From the NCBI RefSeq assembly GCF_002751875.1, contig NZ_NMZM01000003.1, forward strand, positions 124,001 to 188,000: a DNA stretch of 64,000 nucleotides, in the 5' to 3' direction. Both the position numbers and the translations under genes were made by a program. The notes beneath the pieces were generated by a model that saw only the letters and a list, made by a program, of their open reading frames with translations, ran no database searches and had not been told where the DNA came from. This DNA is from Oceaniglobus indicus. GTDB lineage: Bacteria; Pseudomonadota; Alphaproteobacteria; Rhodobacterales; Rhodobacteraceae. Shown in pieces: positions 1 to 8,452 of the stretch (the stretch's first letter is position 1; each line of letters starts with the position of its first letter).

Positions 1-577
1 ATGTGGGTTCTCCCTTTGGGTTGGGTCGGCTCCACGGGTATGTCCCGTGATAGGTTTTGATGAAGGTTGCGATGGTGTCGGTGTGGCTGGCGGTCAGGTC
101 GATGTCGTCCCAGCCGTTGACGATCTTGTCACGCGCCGCGGCGTCCAGCGTGAAGGTTTCGGTGATCTCTCCCGCGCTCAGCGTGCCCTTTTCCAGATCG
201 ATGGCGATTTCGCCGCCCGCATCCACGGCCGCGCGCAGGGCGGCGGTATCGGCCACCACGGCCGGCAGCAACCCGTTGTTCACGGCGTTGGCGGCGAAGA
301 TATCGCCGAAACCGGGGGCGATGACGGCGCGGATTCCGGCGTCGACCAGGGCATAGACCGCCGCCTCGCGCGATGAGCCGCAGCCGAAGTTGCGCCCGGC
401 GATCACGATCTCGGCGCCCGACAGGGTGTCGCGGTCGGGATGGTCGTGCAGCAGGAACCGGCCATAGCCTTGCGCCCGGGGCGCCGACATGAACCGTGCC
501 GGGATCAACTGATCGGTATCGACATTGTCGTGGGCGAACACGACCGCGCGACCGGTGAATGCGCGCCAGCCGGTCAT
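1..577 (-). CDS. aconitase-family small subunit, LeuD-like (3' end cut by window)
   Basis: Swivel-domain small subunit of a two-subunit hydro-lyase of the isopropylmalate isomerase/aconitase superfamily; it should complete the active site of the LeuC-like partner just upstream. Translation begins MTGWRAFTGRAVVFAHDNVD, with the NVDTDQLIPARF segment and FGCGSSREAA typical of LeuD/HacB proteins. The family usually reads SREH; here the histidine position is alanine. The ATG at 577 overlaps the leuC stop as ATGA. 192 codons are visible without a stop, so the 3' end lies outside the window. Co-transcription with a GntR regulator beside a hydantoinase operon, not with leuA/leuB, makes a catabolic hydratase more likely than leucine synthesis. 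Family call is firm; substrate unknown. Confidence 0.8.
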   Translation of the reverse strand, partial: MTGWRAFTGRAVVFAHDNVDTDQLIPARFMSAPRAQGYGRFLLHDHPDRDTLSGAEIVIAGRNFGCGSSREAAVYALVDAGIRAVIAPGFGDIFAANAVNNGLLPAVVADTAALRAAVDAGGEIAIDLEKGTLSAGEITETFTLDAAARDKIVNGWDDIDLTASHTDTIATFIKTYHGTYPWSRPNPKGEPT

Positions 578-1944
578 GTCCGCCCCCGCAGCAAGGGGCG
601 CACATCGGCCAGCGCCCCGGTCAGGGCGGCGGCGGCGACCATGGCCGGGCTCATCAGGTGCGTTCGTGCGCCCTGCCCCTGGCGGCCCTTGAAATTGCGG
701 TTGGTGGACGAGGCACAGCGTTCGCCCCTTGCCACCGTGTCGCCGTTCATGCCGACGCACATGGAACAGCCGGGATCGACCCACTCCAGCCCCGCATCGG
801 CAAAGATCCGGTCCAGCCCTTCGTCCTCGGCCTGGCGCTTCACGGCGGCCGATCCCGGCGACACCATGCCCGGCACCCTGGCGCGGCGTCCCGACAGCAC
901 GGCGGCGGCGGCGCGCAGGTCTTCGATGCGGCCGTTGGTGCAGGAACCGATGAACACCCGGTCGATCGGCGTGCCCGCCAGCGGGCGGCCGGCGGTCAGC
1001 CCCATGTACGCCAGCGCATCGCGGGCATGATCATCCTTGGGCGCGGGCACGTCGGCGGTGATCGGCAAGGCATCCTCGGGCGAGGTGCCCCATGTCACCA
1101 GCGGCGCGATCGTCGACGCATCCAGCGTCACGTCACGGTCAAAGGCCGCATCCGGATCGGTCGCCAGAGACAGCCAGTCGGCGCAGGCCGCATCCCACAG
1201 ATCCGCACCAGGCGCAAAGGCGCGGCCCCGGATATATTCCAGCGTCACCGCGTCGGGGGCCACCATGCCACAGCGGGCGCCGCCCTCGATCGACAGGTTG
1301 CACAGGGTCATCCGTGCCTCCATCGACATGGCGCGCACCGTCGATCCGGCGTATTCCACCGCATGGCCCCGCGCCCCGTCGGCCCCCAGTTGCGCGATCC
1401 AGCCCAGCGCGACATCCTTGGCCGTGACACCCGACGCCAGCGTGCCGTCGATGGTCAGCCTCATCACCGGCGGGCGCTTCTGCCACACGGTCTGGGTCGC
1501 TAGAACATGGGCCACCTCGGTCGCGCCGATGCCGAAGGCGATGGCGCCGAACGCGCCGTGGGTCGAGGTGTGGCTGTCGCCGCAGTTGATCACCAGACCG
1601 GGCAGGGTCAGCCCCTGTTCCGGCCCGATCACATGCACGATCCCCTGCCCCGGATCATCGGGCCCGAAACAGCGGATGCCATGGCGCGCGGTATTTTCGA
1701 CAAGGCCCGCCATCATGCCGCGAATCGCGTCGGTTGCATGGCCGGGACGGGTGGGCGCGTAATGATCGGTGACACCGAAGGTCAGATCCGGACGCGACAC
1801 GGCAAGCCCACGGTCGGCCAGCTTGCGGAACGCGTGGTGCGACCCCTCGTGCACCAGGTGCCGGTCGACGAACAGAAGCGACACGCCATCATCGCGGCGC
1901 AGCACTTCGTGACGGTCCCAGACCTTGGCGAACAGCGTCTTCAT
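574..1944 (-). CDS. aconitase-family large subunit, LeuC-like hydro-lyase
   Basis: Large subunit (456 aa) of a LeuCD-type dehydratase that isomerises or hydrates an unsaturated or hydroxy-dicarboxylate using a [4Fe-4S] cluster. Cluster ligands are visible as SCTNGR and GCSMC. NCGDSHTSTHGAFG and NRNFKGRQG are classic LeuC/aconitase signatures, and length matches bacterial LeuC (~460). Start chosen at MKTLFAKVWDRHEV, where the ATG overlaps the stop of the upstream GntR gene (ATGA). Members of this superfamily include isopropylmalate isomerase, homoaconitase, maleate/citraconate hydratase and 2,3-dimethylmalate dehydratase; the sequence alone does not decide between them. Context (HyuAB, ICL-like lyase, flavoprotein) suggests hydration of a substituted maleate or fumarate before C-C cleavage. 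Probably a second LeuC paralogue. Confidence 0.82.
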   Translation of the reverse strand: MKTLFAKVWDRHEVLRRDDGVSLLFVDRHLVHEGSHHAFRKLADRGLAVSRPDLTFGVTDHYAPTRPGHATDAIRGMMAGLVENTARHGIRCFGPDDPGQGIVHVIGPEQGLTLPGLVINCGDSHTSTHGAFGAIAFGIGATEVAHVLATQTVWQKRPPVMRLTIDGTLASGVTAKDVALGWIAQLGADGARGHAVEYAGSTVRAMSMEARMTLCNLSIEGGARCGMVAPDAVTLEYIRGRAFAPGADLWDAACADWLSLATDPDAAFDRDVTLDASTIAPLVTWGTSPEDALPITADVPAPKDDHARDALAYMGLTAGRPLAGTPIDRVFIGSCTNGRIEDLRAAAAVLSGRRARVPGMVSPGSAAVKRQAEDEGLDRIFADAGLEWVDPGCSMCVGMNGDTVARGERCASSTNRNFKGRQGQGARTHLMSPAMVAAAALTGALADVRPLLRGRT

Positions 1945-2738
1945 GGGGCGGCTCCGACGGGCGCGATCACCGGCTCCCAATGGCGCGCGGCGCCCTTGCC
2001 GACCCGGGCCAGCGCCATTTCAAGGCGGAACATGTCCGGCCGATACAGCGCCGAAAGGTATTCCACCCCGCCGCCATCGGCATCCTGCACCACGCGGGTC
2101 AGCGACAATAGCGCCGATCCCGTCGCCACGCCCAGCGCGTCGGCCACATCCGGCGCCGCCAGCGCCGCCGTCACCGATTGCCGCGCGCCGCCGATCACCA
2201 CACCGCCCCGTTCCAAAAGCGCGAACAGCGGCGTCGTGGCCAGATCGGATTCGGAATAATTCTGCGCGATGTTTTCGGGCACATTGGTGGTCAGATGCGA
2301 GAACGGCACGCCCTCGGCGCTGCGCACGCGCACCGCCGTCTGCACCCTGTCGCCTTCGCGCAATCCCAACCCCTCGGCCACCGGATGCGGCGCGGGGCCA
2401 TAGGCGAAGGACAGCAGCCGCGCGGTGGTCTGCCGGCCCATGGCGACGATCTGCGGGATCAGGGTTGTCATGTCGGCGGCGATGGCCCCCGCCGTCGCCG
2501 GACCGCGCACCACCGACCCGGCACCGCCGCGCTTTTCGATCATGCCGTCGCGGGCCAGCGCATCCAGCGCGCGCCGCACCGTCACCCGCGACACGCCATG
2601 CCGGTCGGCCAACCGCTGTTCGCCGGGCAGCATCGCGCCCTCGGGCAGGTGACCCCCGGCGATTTCGTCGCGCAGCAACAGATAGACCCGGCGCGATTTG
2701 CCCCCCTCGGGCAGCCGTGGCGCCGCGTGATCGCGCAT
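1941..2738 (-). CDS. GntR family regulator, HutC subfamily (UTRA domain)
   Basis: Transcriptional regulator of 265 aa. An N-terminal winged helix-turn-helix (residues ~15-80: RRVYLLLRDEIAGGHLPEG, LADRHGVSRVTVRRALDALA) is followed by a UTRA ligand-binding domain of HutC type. The ATG at 2738 is preferred because AGGAG lies 6-7 nt upstream; in-frame starts further upstream lack this. The stop overlaps the start of the LeuC-like gene. It is divergent from the hydantoinase operon, and a HutC-type palindrome sits in the shared promoter region, so it very likely controls both arms and senses the pathway substrate or an intermediate. HutC relatives are usually repressors; that role here is inferred. 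Confidence 0.88.
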   Translation of the reverse strand: MRDHAAPRLPEGGKSRRVYLLLRDEIAGGHLPEGAMLPGEQRLADRHGVSRVTVRRALDALARDGMIEKRGGAGSVVRGPATAGAIAADMTTLIPQIVAMGRQTTARLLSFAYGPAPHPVAEGLGLREGDRVQTAVRVRSAEGVPFSHLTTNVPENIAQNYSESDLATTPLFALLERGGVVIGGARQSVTAALAAPDVADALGVATGSALLSLTRVVQDADGGGVEYLSALYRPDMFRLEMALARVGKGAARHWEPVIAPVGAAP

Positions 2739-2841
2739 ATGGAGCTCCTGCATCATGCCTCGACCATATCCGCGCCTCACCGAAAAGCAATAATTTATGT
2801 GCGCAGTGACATCTGTTGTTGATTTTTTATATCATCCAAGC

Positions 2842-2859
2842 TGTATTACATATAATACA
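2842..2859. promoter_or_regulatory. candidate GntR/HutC operator (18-bp palindrome) with embedded -10
   Basis: TGTATTACATATAATACA has perfect 7-bp inverted arms (TGTATTA/TAATACA) around CATA. It fits the TGT-N-TA...TA-N-ACA architecture known for HutC-subfamily operators. A TATAAT hexamer (2851-2856) lies inside the right arm, 20 nt before the ATG at 2877, so binding would occlude a plus-strand promoter. AAAGG at 2864-2868 serves as the ribosome site for 2877. The surrounding 2739-2876 interval is AT-rich compared with the genes. Confidence 0.72.
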
Positions 2860-2876
2860 TGTGAAAGGTCTGCCCC

Positions 2877-3254
2877 ATGGATGCCCAGAACGACGCAACC
2901 GCTCCCGAAACCCTTGTGCGCCGATTCCTGACCGCGATGGAGGCACGCGACCTGACGGTGGCACGCGCCTGCCTGGACGACCGGTTCGTCATGTATTTCC
3001 CCGGCACCGGCCCGATTCACGACCTTGAAACGCTGATCGAATGGTCGCGCCCGCGCTATGCTTTCGTCAAGAAAACCTATGATGGCTTCGACGTGTCGGA
3101 CGGCATCGTCTATTGCCGGGGCACCCTGTCGGGGGAATGGCCCGACGGCGCACCCTTCGACGGAATCCGCTTCATCGACCGGTTCGAGATCGAGGGTGAG
3201 CGGATCGTCCGACAGGACGTCTGGAACGACATGGCCGAGGTGCGCGCGCGATGA
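2877..3254 (+). CDS. SnoaL/NTF2-like small protein
   Basis: A 125-residue protein with the pattern of the NTF2-like superfamily (SnoaL/limonene-epoxide-hydrolase fold): N-terminal helices (ETLVRRFLTAMEARDLTVARACL), then DDRFVMYFPG, and a C-terminal stretch of beta strands (GIRFIDRFEIEGERIV). Such proteins act as small isomerases or hydrolases, or as binding proteins; no specific catalytic residue set can be assigned here. It is the first gene of the plus-strand operon, 18 nt behind the operator, and its stop overlaps hyuB (ATGA). A role in isomerising or hydrolysing a pathway intermediate is plausible but unproven. Confidence 0.7.
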   Translation: MDAQNDATAPETLVRRFLTAMEARDLTVARACLDDRFVMYFPGTGPIHDLETLIEWSRPRYAFVKKTYDGFDVSDGIVYCRGTLSGEWPDGAPFDGIRFIDRFEIEGERIVRQDVWNDMAEVRAR

Positions 3255-4939
3255 GCGGGATCGACCCCATCACCTTGGCGGTCCTGGCCGGCCGGATGGA
3301 ACAGATCGCCGATGAAATGGACGCGACCCTGTTTCGCGCCGCCTTCAACCCGATCATCGCCGAAGCGCACGACGCGTCCCACGGGCTGTATCATGCCGAA
3401 ACGGGCGAAACCCTGGTGCAGGGCAAATCGGGTCTGCCGATCTTTGTCGGGGTCATGGCCTTCGCGGTGAAGGCGGTGATCGACAAGGCCGCCGAACAGG
3501 GCGGGCCGGTGGACGGCGACATCTGGATCTTCAACGACGCGCACATGGGCGGCACGCACCTGAACGACATGCGACTGGTGCGGCCCTATTTCCGCGACGG
3601 CCGCCTGTTCTGTTGGCTGGCGTCGGTGGGCCATTGGCACGATCTGGGCGGCGCGGTGCCCGGAAACTACAACCCCGGCGCGACGGATGCCTTTGCCGAG
3701 GCGTTCATCCTGCCCCCCGTCCGCATCTGCCGCGGCGGCGAGATGCAGGGCGACATCATCGACATCCTGATGCGCAACACCCGCCTGCCGCAATCGGCCA
3801 TGGGCGATCTGAATGGCCAGTTGGGCGCGCTGGACCTTGGCATACGGCGGATGGACGAATTGCTCGACTCATATGGCGGCGACACCGTCACCGCCGCGCT
3901 GTCGGCGTTGCAGGATCGTGCCGAAACCCTGATGCGCGCCGAACTGTCGGCCCTGCCCGATGGCCGGTGGCAGGCCGAGGACTGGCTGGACAACGACGGC
4001 ATCACTGACGTCGCCCTGCCGATCCGCGTGGCTCTGGAAATCCGGGGCGACCGCCTGACGCTGGATTTCACCGGCACGGCGGATCGCACGGCGGGGCCGG
4101 TGAACATCGCGCGGCCCACCGCCGTCGCCACCGCCTATGTGGCGATCAAGCACATCTTTCCGTCGCTGCCCGCCAACGCCGGGGTGATGCGCCCCATCGA
4201 CGTGATCGTGCCGGACGGATCGCTGTTGTCGGCGCCGTTTCCCTCGCCGGTGGGCGGCTATACCGAAACGATCCTGCGGATGATTGACGTGATCTTCGCC
4301 GCCGCCGCCGGTGCCGCCCCGGACCGGGTGGTCGCCAACGCCTATGGCACGATCAACGCGCTCTCCATCGCGGGCAAGCGCGACGACGGCTCGCAATTCG
4401 TGATGTTCTCGTTCTATGGCGGCGGCCATGGCGGATCGACCGACAGCGACGGGTTGAACCACGGCAACGCGCCGATTTCCACCGCGACCATCCCGCCGAT
4501 GGAGATCCTCGAGGCGGCTTATCCCGTGGTGTTCCGCCAATGGGCGCTGCGCCCGGATTCGGCGGGCGCGGGGCAACATCGCGGCGGTCTGGGTGCGGTG
4601 TACGAGATCGAACTTCTGGCCGACAAGGCCGAGGCGTTTCTGTTTGGCGAACGCGGCCGCCATGCCCCAAACGGCGTGGCCGGGGGCGCTGCGGCGGCGC
4701 TGAACGTGTTCTCGTACGAACAGGCTGACGGCTGGCATCACCCCGAACTGACCTCGAAAATGCGCGGCATCGCGTTGCGCAAGGGCCAGCGCGTGCGCCT
4801 GGAAACACCGGGGGGCGGCGGCTATGGCCCCGCATCCGGGCGCGATCCCGACGCGGTTGCGCGCGACGTGGCACAGGGGCTGGTCACCCCCGACGCGGCA
4901 ACCCGCGATTATGGCACCGCATGGGAGGCCGCACGATGA
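3251..4939 (+). CDS. hyuB: HyuB-type hydantoinase/oxoprolinase subunit B
   Basis: A 562-residue member of the hydantoinase B/oxoprolinase family (Pfam Hydantoinase_B). It starts SGIDPITLAVLAGRMEQIADEM and contains the conserved stretches NDAHMGGTHLNDMRLVRP and VGHWHDLGG. With HyuA it forms an ATP-dependent amidohydrolase that opens cyclic amides (5-oxoproline, hydantoins, N-methylhydantoin); the same family also contains acetone and acetophenone carboxylases. Length is normal. Overlaps of 4 nt on both sides (ATGA at 3251 and 4936) indicate translational coupling. The substrate is not readable from sequence. Confidence 0.92.
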   Translation: MSGIDPITLAVLAGRMEQIADEMDATLFRAAFNPIIAEAHDASHGLYHAETGETLVQGKSGLPIFVGVMAFAVKAVIDKAAEQGGPVDGDIWIFNDAHMGGTHLNDMRLVRPYFRDGRLFCWLASVGHWHDLGGAVPGNYNPGATDAFAEAFILPPVRICRGGEMQGDIIDILMRNTRLPQSAMGDLNGQLGALDLGIRRMDELLDSYGGDTVTAALSALQDRAETLMRAELSALPDGRWQAEDWLDNDGITDVALPIRVALEIRGDRLTLDFTGTADRTAGPVNIARPTAVATAYVAIKHIFPSLPANAGVMRPIDVIVPDGSLLSAPFPSPVGGYTETILRMIDVIFAAAAGAAPDRVVANAYGTINALSIAGKRDDGSQFVMFSFYGGGHGGSTDSDGLNHGNAPISTATIPPMEILEAAYPVVFRQWALRPDSAGAGQHRGGLGAVYEIELLADKAEAFLFGERGRHAPNGVAGGAAAALNVFSYEQADGWHHPELTSKMRGIALRKGQRVRLETPGGGGYGPASGRDPDAVARDVAQGLVTPDAATRDYGTAWEAAR

Positions 4940-6981
4940 GCGTGATTGCAGGCGTCGACGTGGGCGGCACGTTCACCGATATCTTCGTGCTGAGCGACAA
5001 TGGGCGCGCCCATATCGCCAAGGTGCCGACCACGCGCCCCGATCAGGCGGGTGGATTCCTGGCCGGCCTCGGCGTCCATATTCCCGACCTGTCCGACATA
5101 TCGGTCGTGGTCCACGGCACGACCGCGGGCACCAATGCCCTGCTGGAACGAAAGGGCGCGAAGATCGGCGTCATCACCACCGAGGGGCTGCGCGACGTTC
5201 TGGAAATGCGCCGCCGCGACCGGCCCCGCACCTGGGGTCTGCGCGGCGATTTCACCCCCGTCACCCCCCGCGATCTGCGCATCGAGGTGGCGGAACGCAC
5301 GCTGGCCGACGGGACCATCCTGACACCCGTCGATCTGGATGCGGTGCGCGCAGCGGCGAAAACGCTGCTGGATCAGGGATGCAAGGCCATCGCCGTGCTG
5401 TTCGCCCATTCCTATGCCAATCCCGACAACGAACGGGCGGCGGTGGCGGCGGTGCGTGCGCTCTGGCCGAACGAACACGTCGCCGCCTCGTCCGAGATCC
5501 TGCCGGAAATCCGCGAGTTCGAGCGCTTTTCGACCACGGCGCTGAACGCCTATCTGCAACCAGAGGTGTCGGGATATTTCGAACGGCTGGAATCCGCGCT
5601 GAAGGATGGCGGGTTCGCCGGTGAGTTCATGATCGTGCAATCCAACGGCGGCGTGATGGACGTGGGCACCGCCCGCGCATTGCCCGTGCGCACCGCCCTG
5701 TCCGGCCCCGCGGCCGGGGTGATCGCGGCGGGATACATCGCCGCCAACGCGGGCTTTCCCGACGTGATCACCGGCGATGTCGGCGGCACATCGTTCGATG
5801 TCGCGCTGATCGCCGGGGGCAAATCGATGCTGGCGGCCCAGACCAGCATCGATTTCGGCATGGTGATCCGCACCCCGATGATCGAGATCGCGACCATCGG
5901 CGCGGGCGGCGGATCCATCGCATGGGTCGACAAGGGGGGATTGCTGAACATCGGCCCCGAAAGCGCCGGGTCAGACCCCGGCCCGGTCGCCTATGGCCGG
6001 GGCAACGACCGGCCCACGGTGACCGACGCCAACGTGGTGCTGGGACGCATCGACCCCAACAGCCCCATCGGCAGTCTGGATGCACTGGATGTGGACGCAG
6101 CCGCGCGGGCCATCGATACCCACGTCGGCAAGCCCCTGAACCTGAGCACGGAAATGGCGGCCGAGGCGATCCTGCGCGTCGCCAATTCGCGCATGGCCGG
6201 GGCGGTGCGGCTGGTGTCGGTGGAACGCGGCTTCGATCCGAAACGCTTTGCCTTCATGCCTTTCGGCGGTGGCGGCGCGCTGCACGCGGGCGCGATGCTG
6301 CGCGAGGCGGGGATCGGCCGTGCGCTCGTGCCGCGCTATCCCGGTGTGACCTCAGCCATGGGGTGCGTCATCGCCGACATGCGGCAGGATTTCGTGCAGA
6401 CCGTGAATGCGCTGGCGGACACGGTGGACACCGACATGCTGACCGCGCTGATGCAGGCCCATCACGACGCAGGCATGGCGATGCTGGACAAGGCCGCAAG
6501 CCCGTTCGAGGCCAAGGAAACCACGTTCGAGCTGGACATGGCCTATGCCGGGCAGACCCACTCCGTGGCCGTGCCCCTGCCCGTCGCCATCGAACACGGG
6601 CGCGTGGTGTCGCCGACCCGCGCGGCGATCCGCGACGCCTTCGATGCCGCCTATCGCGCGACCTATGGCCGGGTTCTGGAGCGCGGCGTGCGGCGGGTGA
6701 TCAACCTGCGCACGGCGGTGATCGGACGACGGCCCCGGTTCGACCTCGCCTCGCTGGCGCCGACCACCACGGGCGCGCCGGTGGTCAAGGCCCGCCGCCA
6801 GGTGCATTTCGTCGATACCTGGCACGATACCGCGATCCATGACCGGCTGGACCTGCCGGTGGGATCGGTCATCGACGGCCCCGCGATCCTGGAGCAGCCC
6901 GACACGACGATCCTGATCGAACCCTGGTTGCGCGGCACCGTCGACGCCTTCGGCAACGTCATCATCGAGGAAAAGGCATGA
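4936..6981 (+). CDS. hyuA: HyuA-type hydantoinase/oxoprolinase subunit A
   Basis: A 681-residue ATP-binding subunit of the HyuAB amidohydrolase. The N-terminal Hydant_A_N region carries the nucleotide-binding GVDVGGTFTD, then VVHGTTAGTNALLERKGAKI; the central Hydantoinase_A domain includes NGGVMD and GDVGGTSFDVALI, with a C-terminal cupin-like region after residue ~500. Start MSVIAGVDVGG is chosen because its ATG overlaps the hyuB stop, and the upstream in-frame ATG at 4921 would intrude 15 nt further into hyuB. It would use ATP to activate and hydrolyse the cyclic amide with HyuB. Next gene also overlaps by 4 nt. Confidence 0.93.
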   Translation: MSVIAGVDVGGTFTDIFVLSDNGRAHIAKVPTTRPDQAGGFLAGLGVHIPDLSDISVVVHGTTAGTNALLERKGAKIGVITTEGLRDVLEMRRRDRPRTWGLRGDFTPVTPRDLRIEVAERTLADGTILTPVDLDAVRAAAKTLLDQGCKAIAVLFAHSYANPDNERAAVAAVRALWPNEHVAASSEILPEIREFERFSTTALNAYLQPEVSGYFERLESALKDGGFAGEFMIVQSNGGVMDVGTARALPVRTALSGPAAGVIAAGYIAANAGFPDVITGDVGGTSFDVALIAGGKSMLAAQTSIDFGMVIRTPMIEIATIGAGGGSIAWVDKGGLLNIGPESAGSDPGPVAYGRGNDRPTVTDANVVLGRIDPNSPIGSLDALDVDAAARAIDTHVGKPLNLSTEMAAEAILRVANSRMAGAVRLVSVERGFDPKRFAFMPFGGGGALHAGAMLREAGIGRALVPRYPGVTSAMGCVIADMRQDFVQTVNALADTVDTDMLTALMQAHHDAGMAMLDKAASPFEAKETTFELDMAYAGQTHSVAVPLPVAIEHGRVVSPTRAAIRDAFDAAYRATYGRVLERGVRRVINLRTAVIGRRPRFDLASLAPTTTGAPVVKARRQVHFVDTWHDTAIHDRLDLPVGSVIDGPAILEQPDTTILIEPWLRGTVDAFGNVIIEEKA

Positions 6982-7595
6982 CCGACACCCCCCTGCAACC
7001 CGCCCGCACGGCCCTTCTGACCATCGATCTGCAAAACGATTTCCTGCACCCCGACGGCGCCTATGGCCGTGCCGGGCAAGGGGCCGAGGCGATCAAGGCG
7101 CTGCCGACCCGCATCGCGCCGCTGGTATCGGCGCTGCGGGCCAAAGGCGGCACCTATGTGTCGGCGCAGTTCACGCTGGTGCCCGGCCCGGGGGGCGAGC
7201 CGCTGATCTCGCCGCACCTGAAGACGCTGCGCCCATTCCTGACCCGCGGCGATTTCGCACCGGGGCGTTTCGGGCACCAGTTGGTCGATACCCTGGCCCC
7301 AGCCGATTACACCGTCGAAAAGGTCGCCTATTCCGCGTTCTACCAGACCCGGCTGGAATATATCCTGCGCGCGCTGAAGATCGACACGCTGATCGTCGGC
7401 GGCATCGTCACCAACGGTGGCGTCGCCTCGACCGTGCGCGACGCCCACCTGCGCGACATCCGCACGGTCCTGTTGTCCGACGGTTGTGCCGCGTTCAAGA
7501 CGGATGTTCACGCGGCCACGCTGACATCGTTGGGGTCGGTCACACAGATTGTCACCTGCGCCGATGCGCTGGCCATGATCGGGGCGGCAGAATGA
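6978..7595 (+). CDS. isochorismatase-like hydrolase lacking the catalytic cysteine
   Basis: A 205-residue cysteine-hydrolase-superfamily protein (isochorismatase fold). The family Asp is present (TIDLQNDF, Asp17) and the Lys lies in VEKVAYSAF (Lys115). The third triad residue is missing: amidohydrolase members read TN-V-C-V-ST, while this protein reads VTNGGVAST with Gly148 in the cysteine position. Known family members with Gly there (EntB, PhzD) hydrolyse vinyl ethers; Cys members (N-carbamoylsarcosine amidase, RutB, nicotinamidase) cleave amides or carbamoyl groups. After HyuAB an amidase would be expected, so the substitution is notable. ATGA-coupled to both neighbours. Confidence 0.85.
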   Translation: MTDTPLQPARTALLTIDLQNDFLHPDGAYGRAGQGAEAIKALPTRIAPLVSALRAKGGTYVSAQFTLVPGPGGEPLISPHLKTLRPFLTRGDFAPGRFGHQLVDTLAPADYTVEKVAYSAFYQTRLEYILRALKIDTLIVGGIVTNGGVASTVRDAHLRDIRTVLLSDGCAAFKTDVHAATLTSLGSVTQIVTCADALAMIGAAE

Positions 7596-8452
7596 CCCTG
7601 CGCGCGCGCCTGTCCCGTCCGGAAATCCTGATCGCGCCCGGCGTCTATGACGGGCTGACGGCCAGCCTGGCGGCCGATGCCGGGTTCGAGGCGCTGTATC
7701 TCTCGGGCGCCGCCGTCGCCTATACCCGCCTGGGCCGCCCCGACATCGGGCTGAGCACGATGAGCGAGATGGCCGACACCATGGCCCTGATCCGCGACCG
7801 GGTCGAAATCCCGGTGGTGATCGACGCCGACACCGGGTTCGGCAACGCCCTGAATGCGCAGCGCACGATGCGGGCCTATGAACGCGCCGGGGCCAATGCC
7901 CTGCAGATCGAAGATCAGACCTATCCCAAACGCTGTGGCCACCTTGCCGACAAATCGCTGATCTCAAAGGCGGAAATGGCCGGCAAGATCGCCGCCATGG
8001 CCGACGCCCGCGCCAGCGCGGACACCCTGATCGTCGCCCGCACCGACGCCATCGCCGTGGAGGGATTCACCGCCGCCGTCGACCGCGCCGGTGCCTATGT
8101 CGACGCCGGCGCTGACGTCCTGTTCATCGAGGCGCCCCGATCAGGCGACGAGTTGTCGCGCATCGCCGCCGAGTTCGGCGGGCGCATTCCCCTGCTGGCC
8201 AACATGGTCGAAGGCGGCGCGACCCCGGTTCAGGCGGCGGGCGATCTCGAACGCCTCGGGTTCTCGCTGGTGATCTTTCCAGGCGGCATCGTGCGCGCGC
8301 TGGCGAAGACCGCGCAGGATTACTATGCCTCGCTGCGCGCCCACGGATCGAACCGGCCATTTTCCGACCGGATGTTCGATTTCGACGGCCTGAACGGCGT
8401 GATCGGCACCGACGCGATGCTGGCCAGCGGCAAGCGGTTCGACGGCAAATGA
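7592..8452 (+). CDS. isocitrate lyase/PEP mutase superfamily C-C lyase
   Basis: A 286-residue ICL/PEPM-superfamily TIM-barrel protein. Signature motifs: DADTGFGN (residues 78-85, Mg binding) and KRCGH (residues 113-117, catalytic loop with the general-acid Cys115). The family includes 2-methylisocitrate lyase, 2,3-dimethylmalate lyase, oxaloacetate decarboxylase and phosphonopyruvate hydrolase. The KxCGH loop fits lyases of 2-hydroxy-dicarboxylates better than PEP mutase, which lacks this Cys. Start at MTLRARL overlaps the upstream stop (ATGA). Paired with the LeuCD-like hydratase it could cleave a substituted malate to pyruvate or glyoxylate plus a second acid. Confidence 0.88.
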   Translation: MTLRARLSRPEILIAPGVYDGLTASLAADAGFEALYLSGAAVAYTRLGRPDIGLSTMSEMADTMALIRDRVEIPVVIDADTGFGNALNAQRTMRAYERAGANALQIEDQTYPKRCGHLADKSLISKAEMAGKIAAMADARASADTLIVARTDAIAVEGFTAAVDRAGAYVDAGADVLFIEAPRSGDELSRIAAEFGGRIPLLANMVEGGATPVQAAGDLERLGFSLVIFPGGIVRALAKTAQDYYASLRAHGSNRPFSDRMFDFDGLNGVIGTDAMLASGKRFDGK

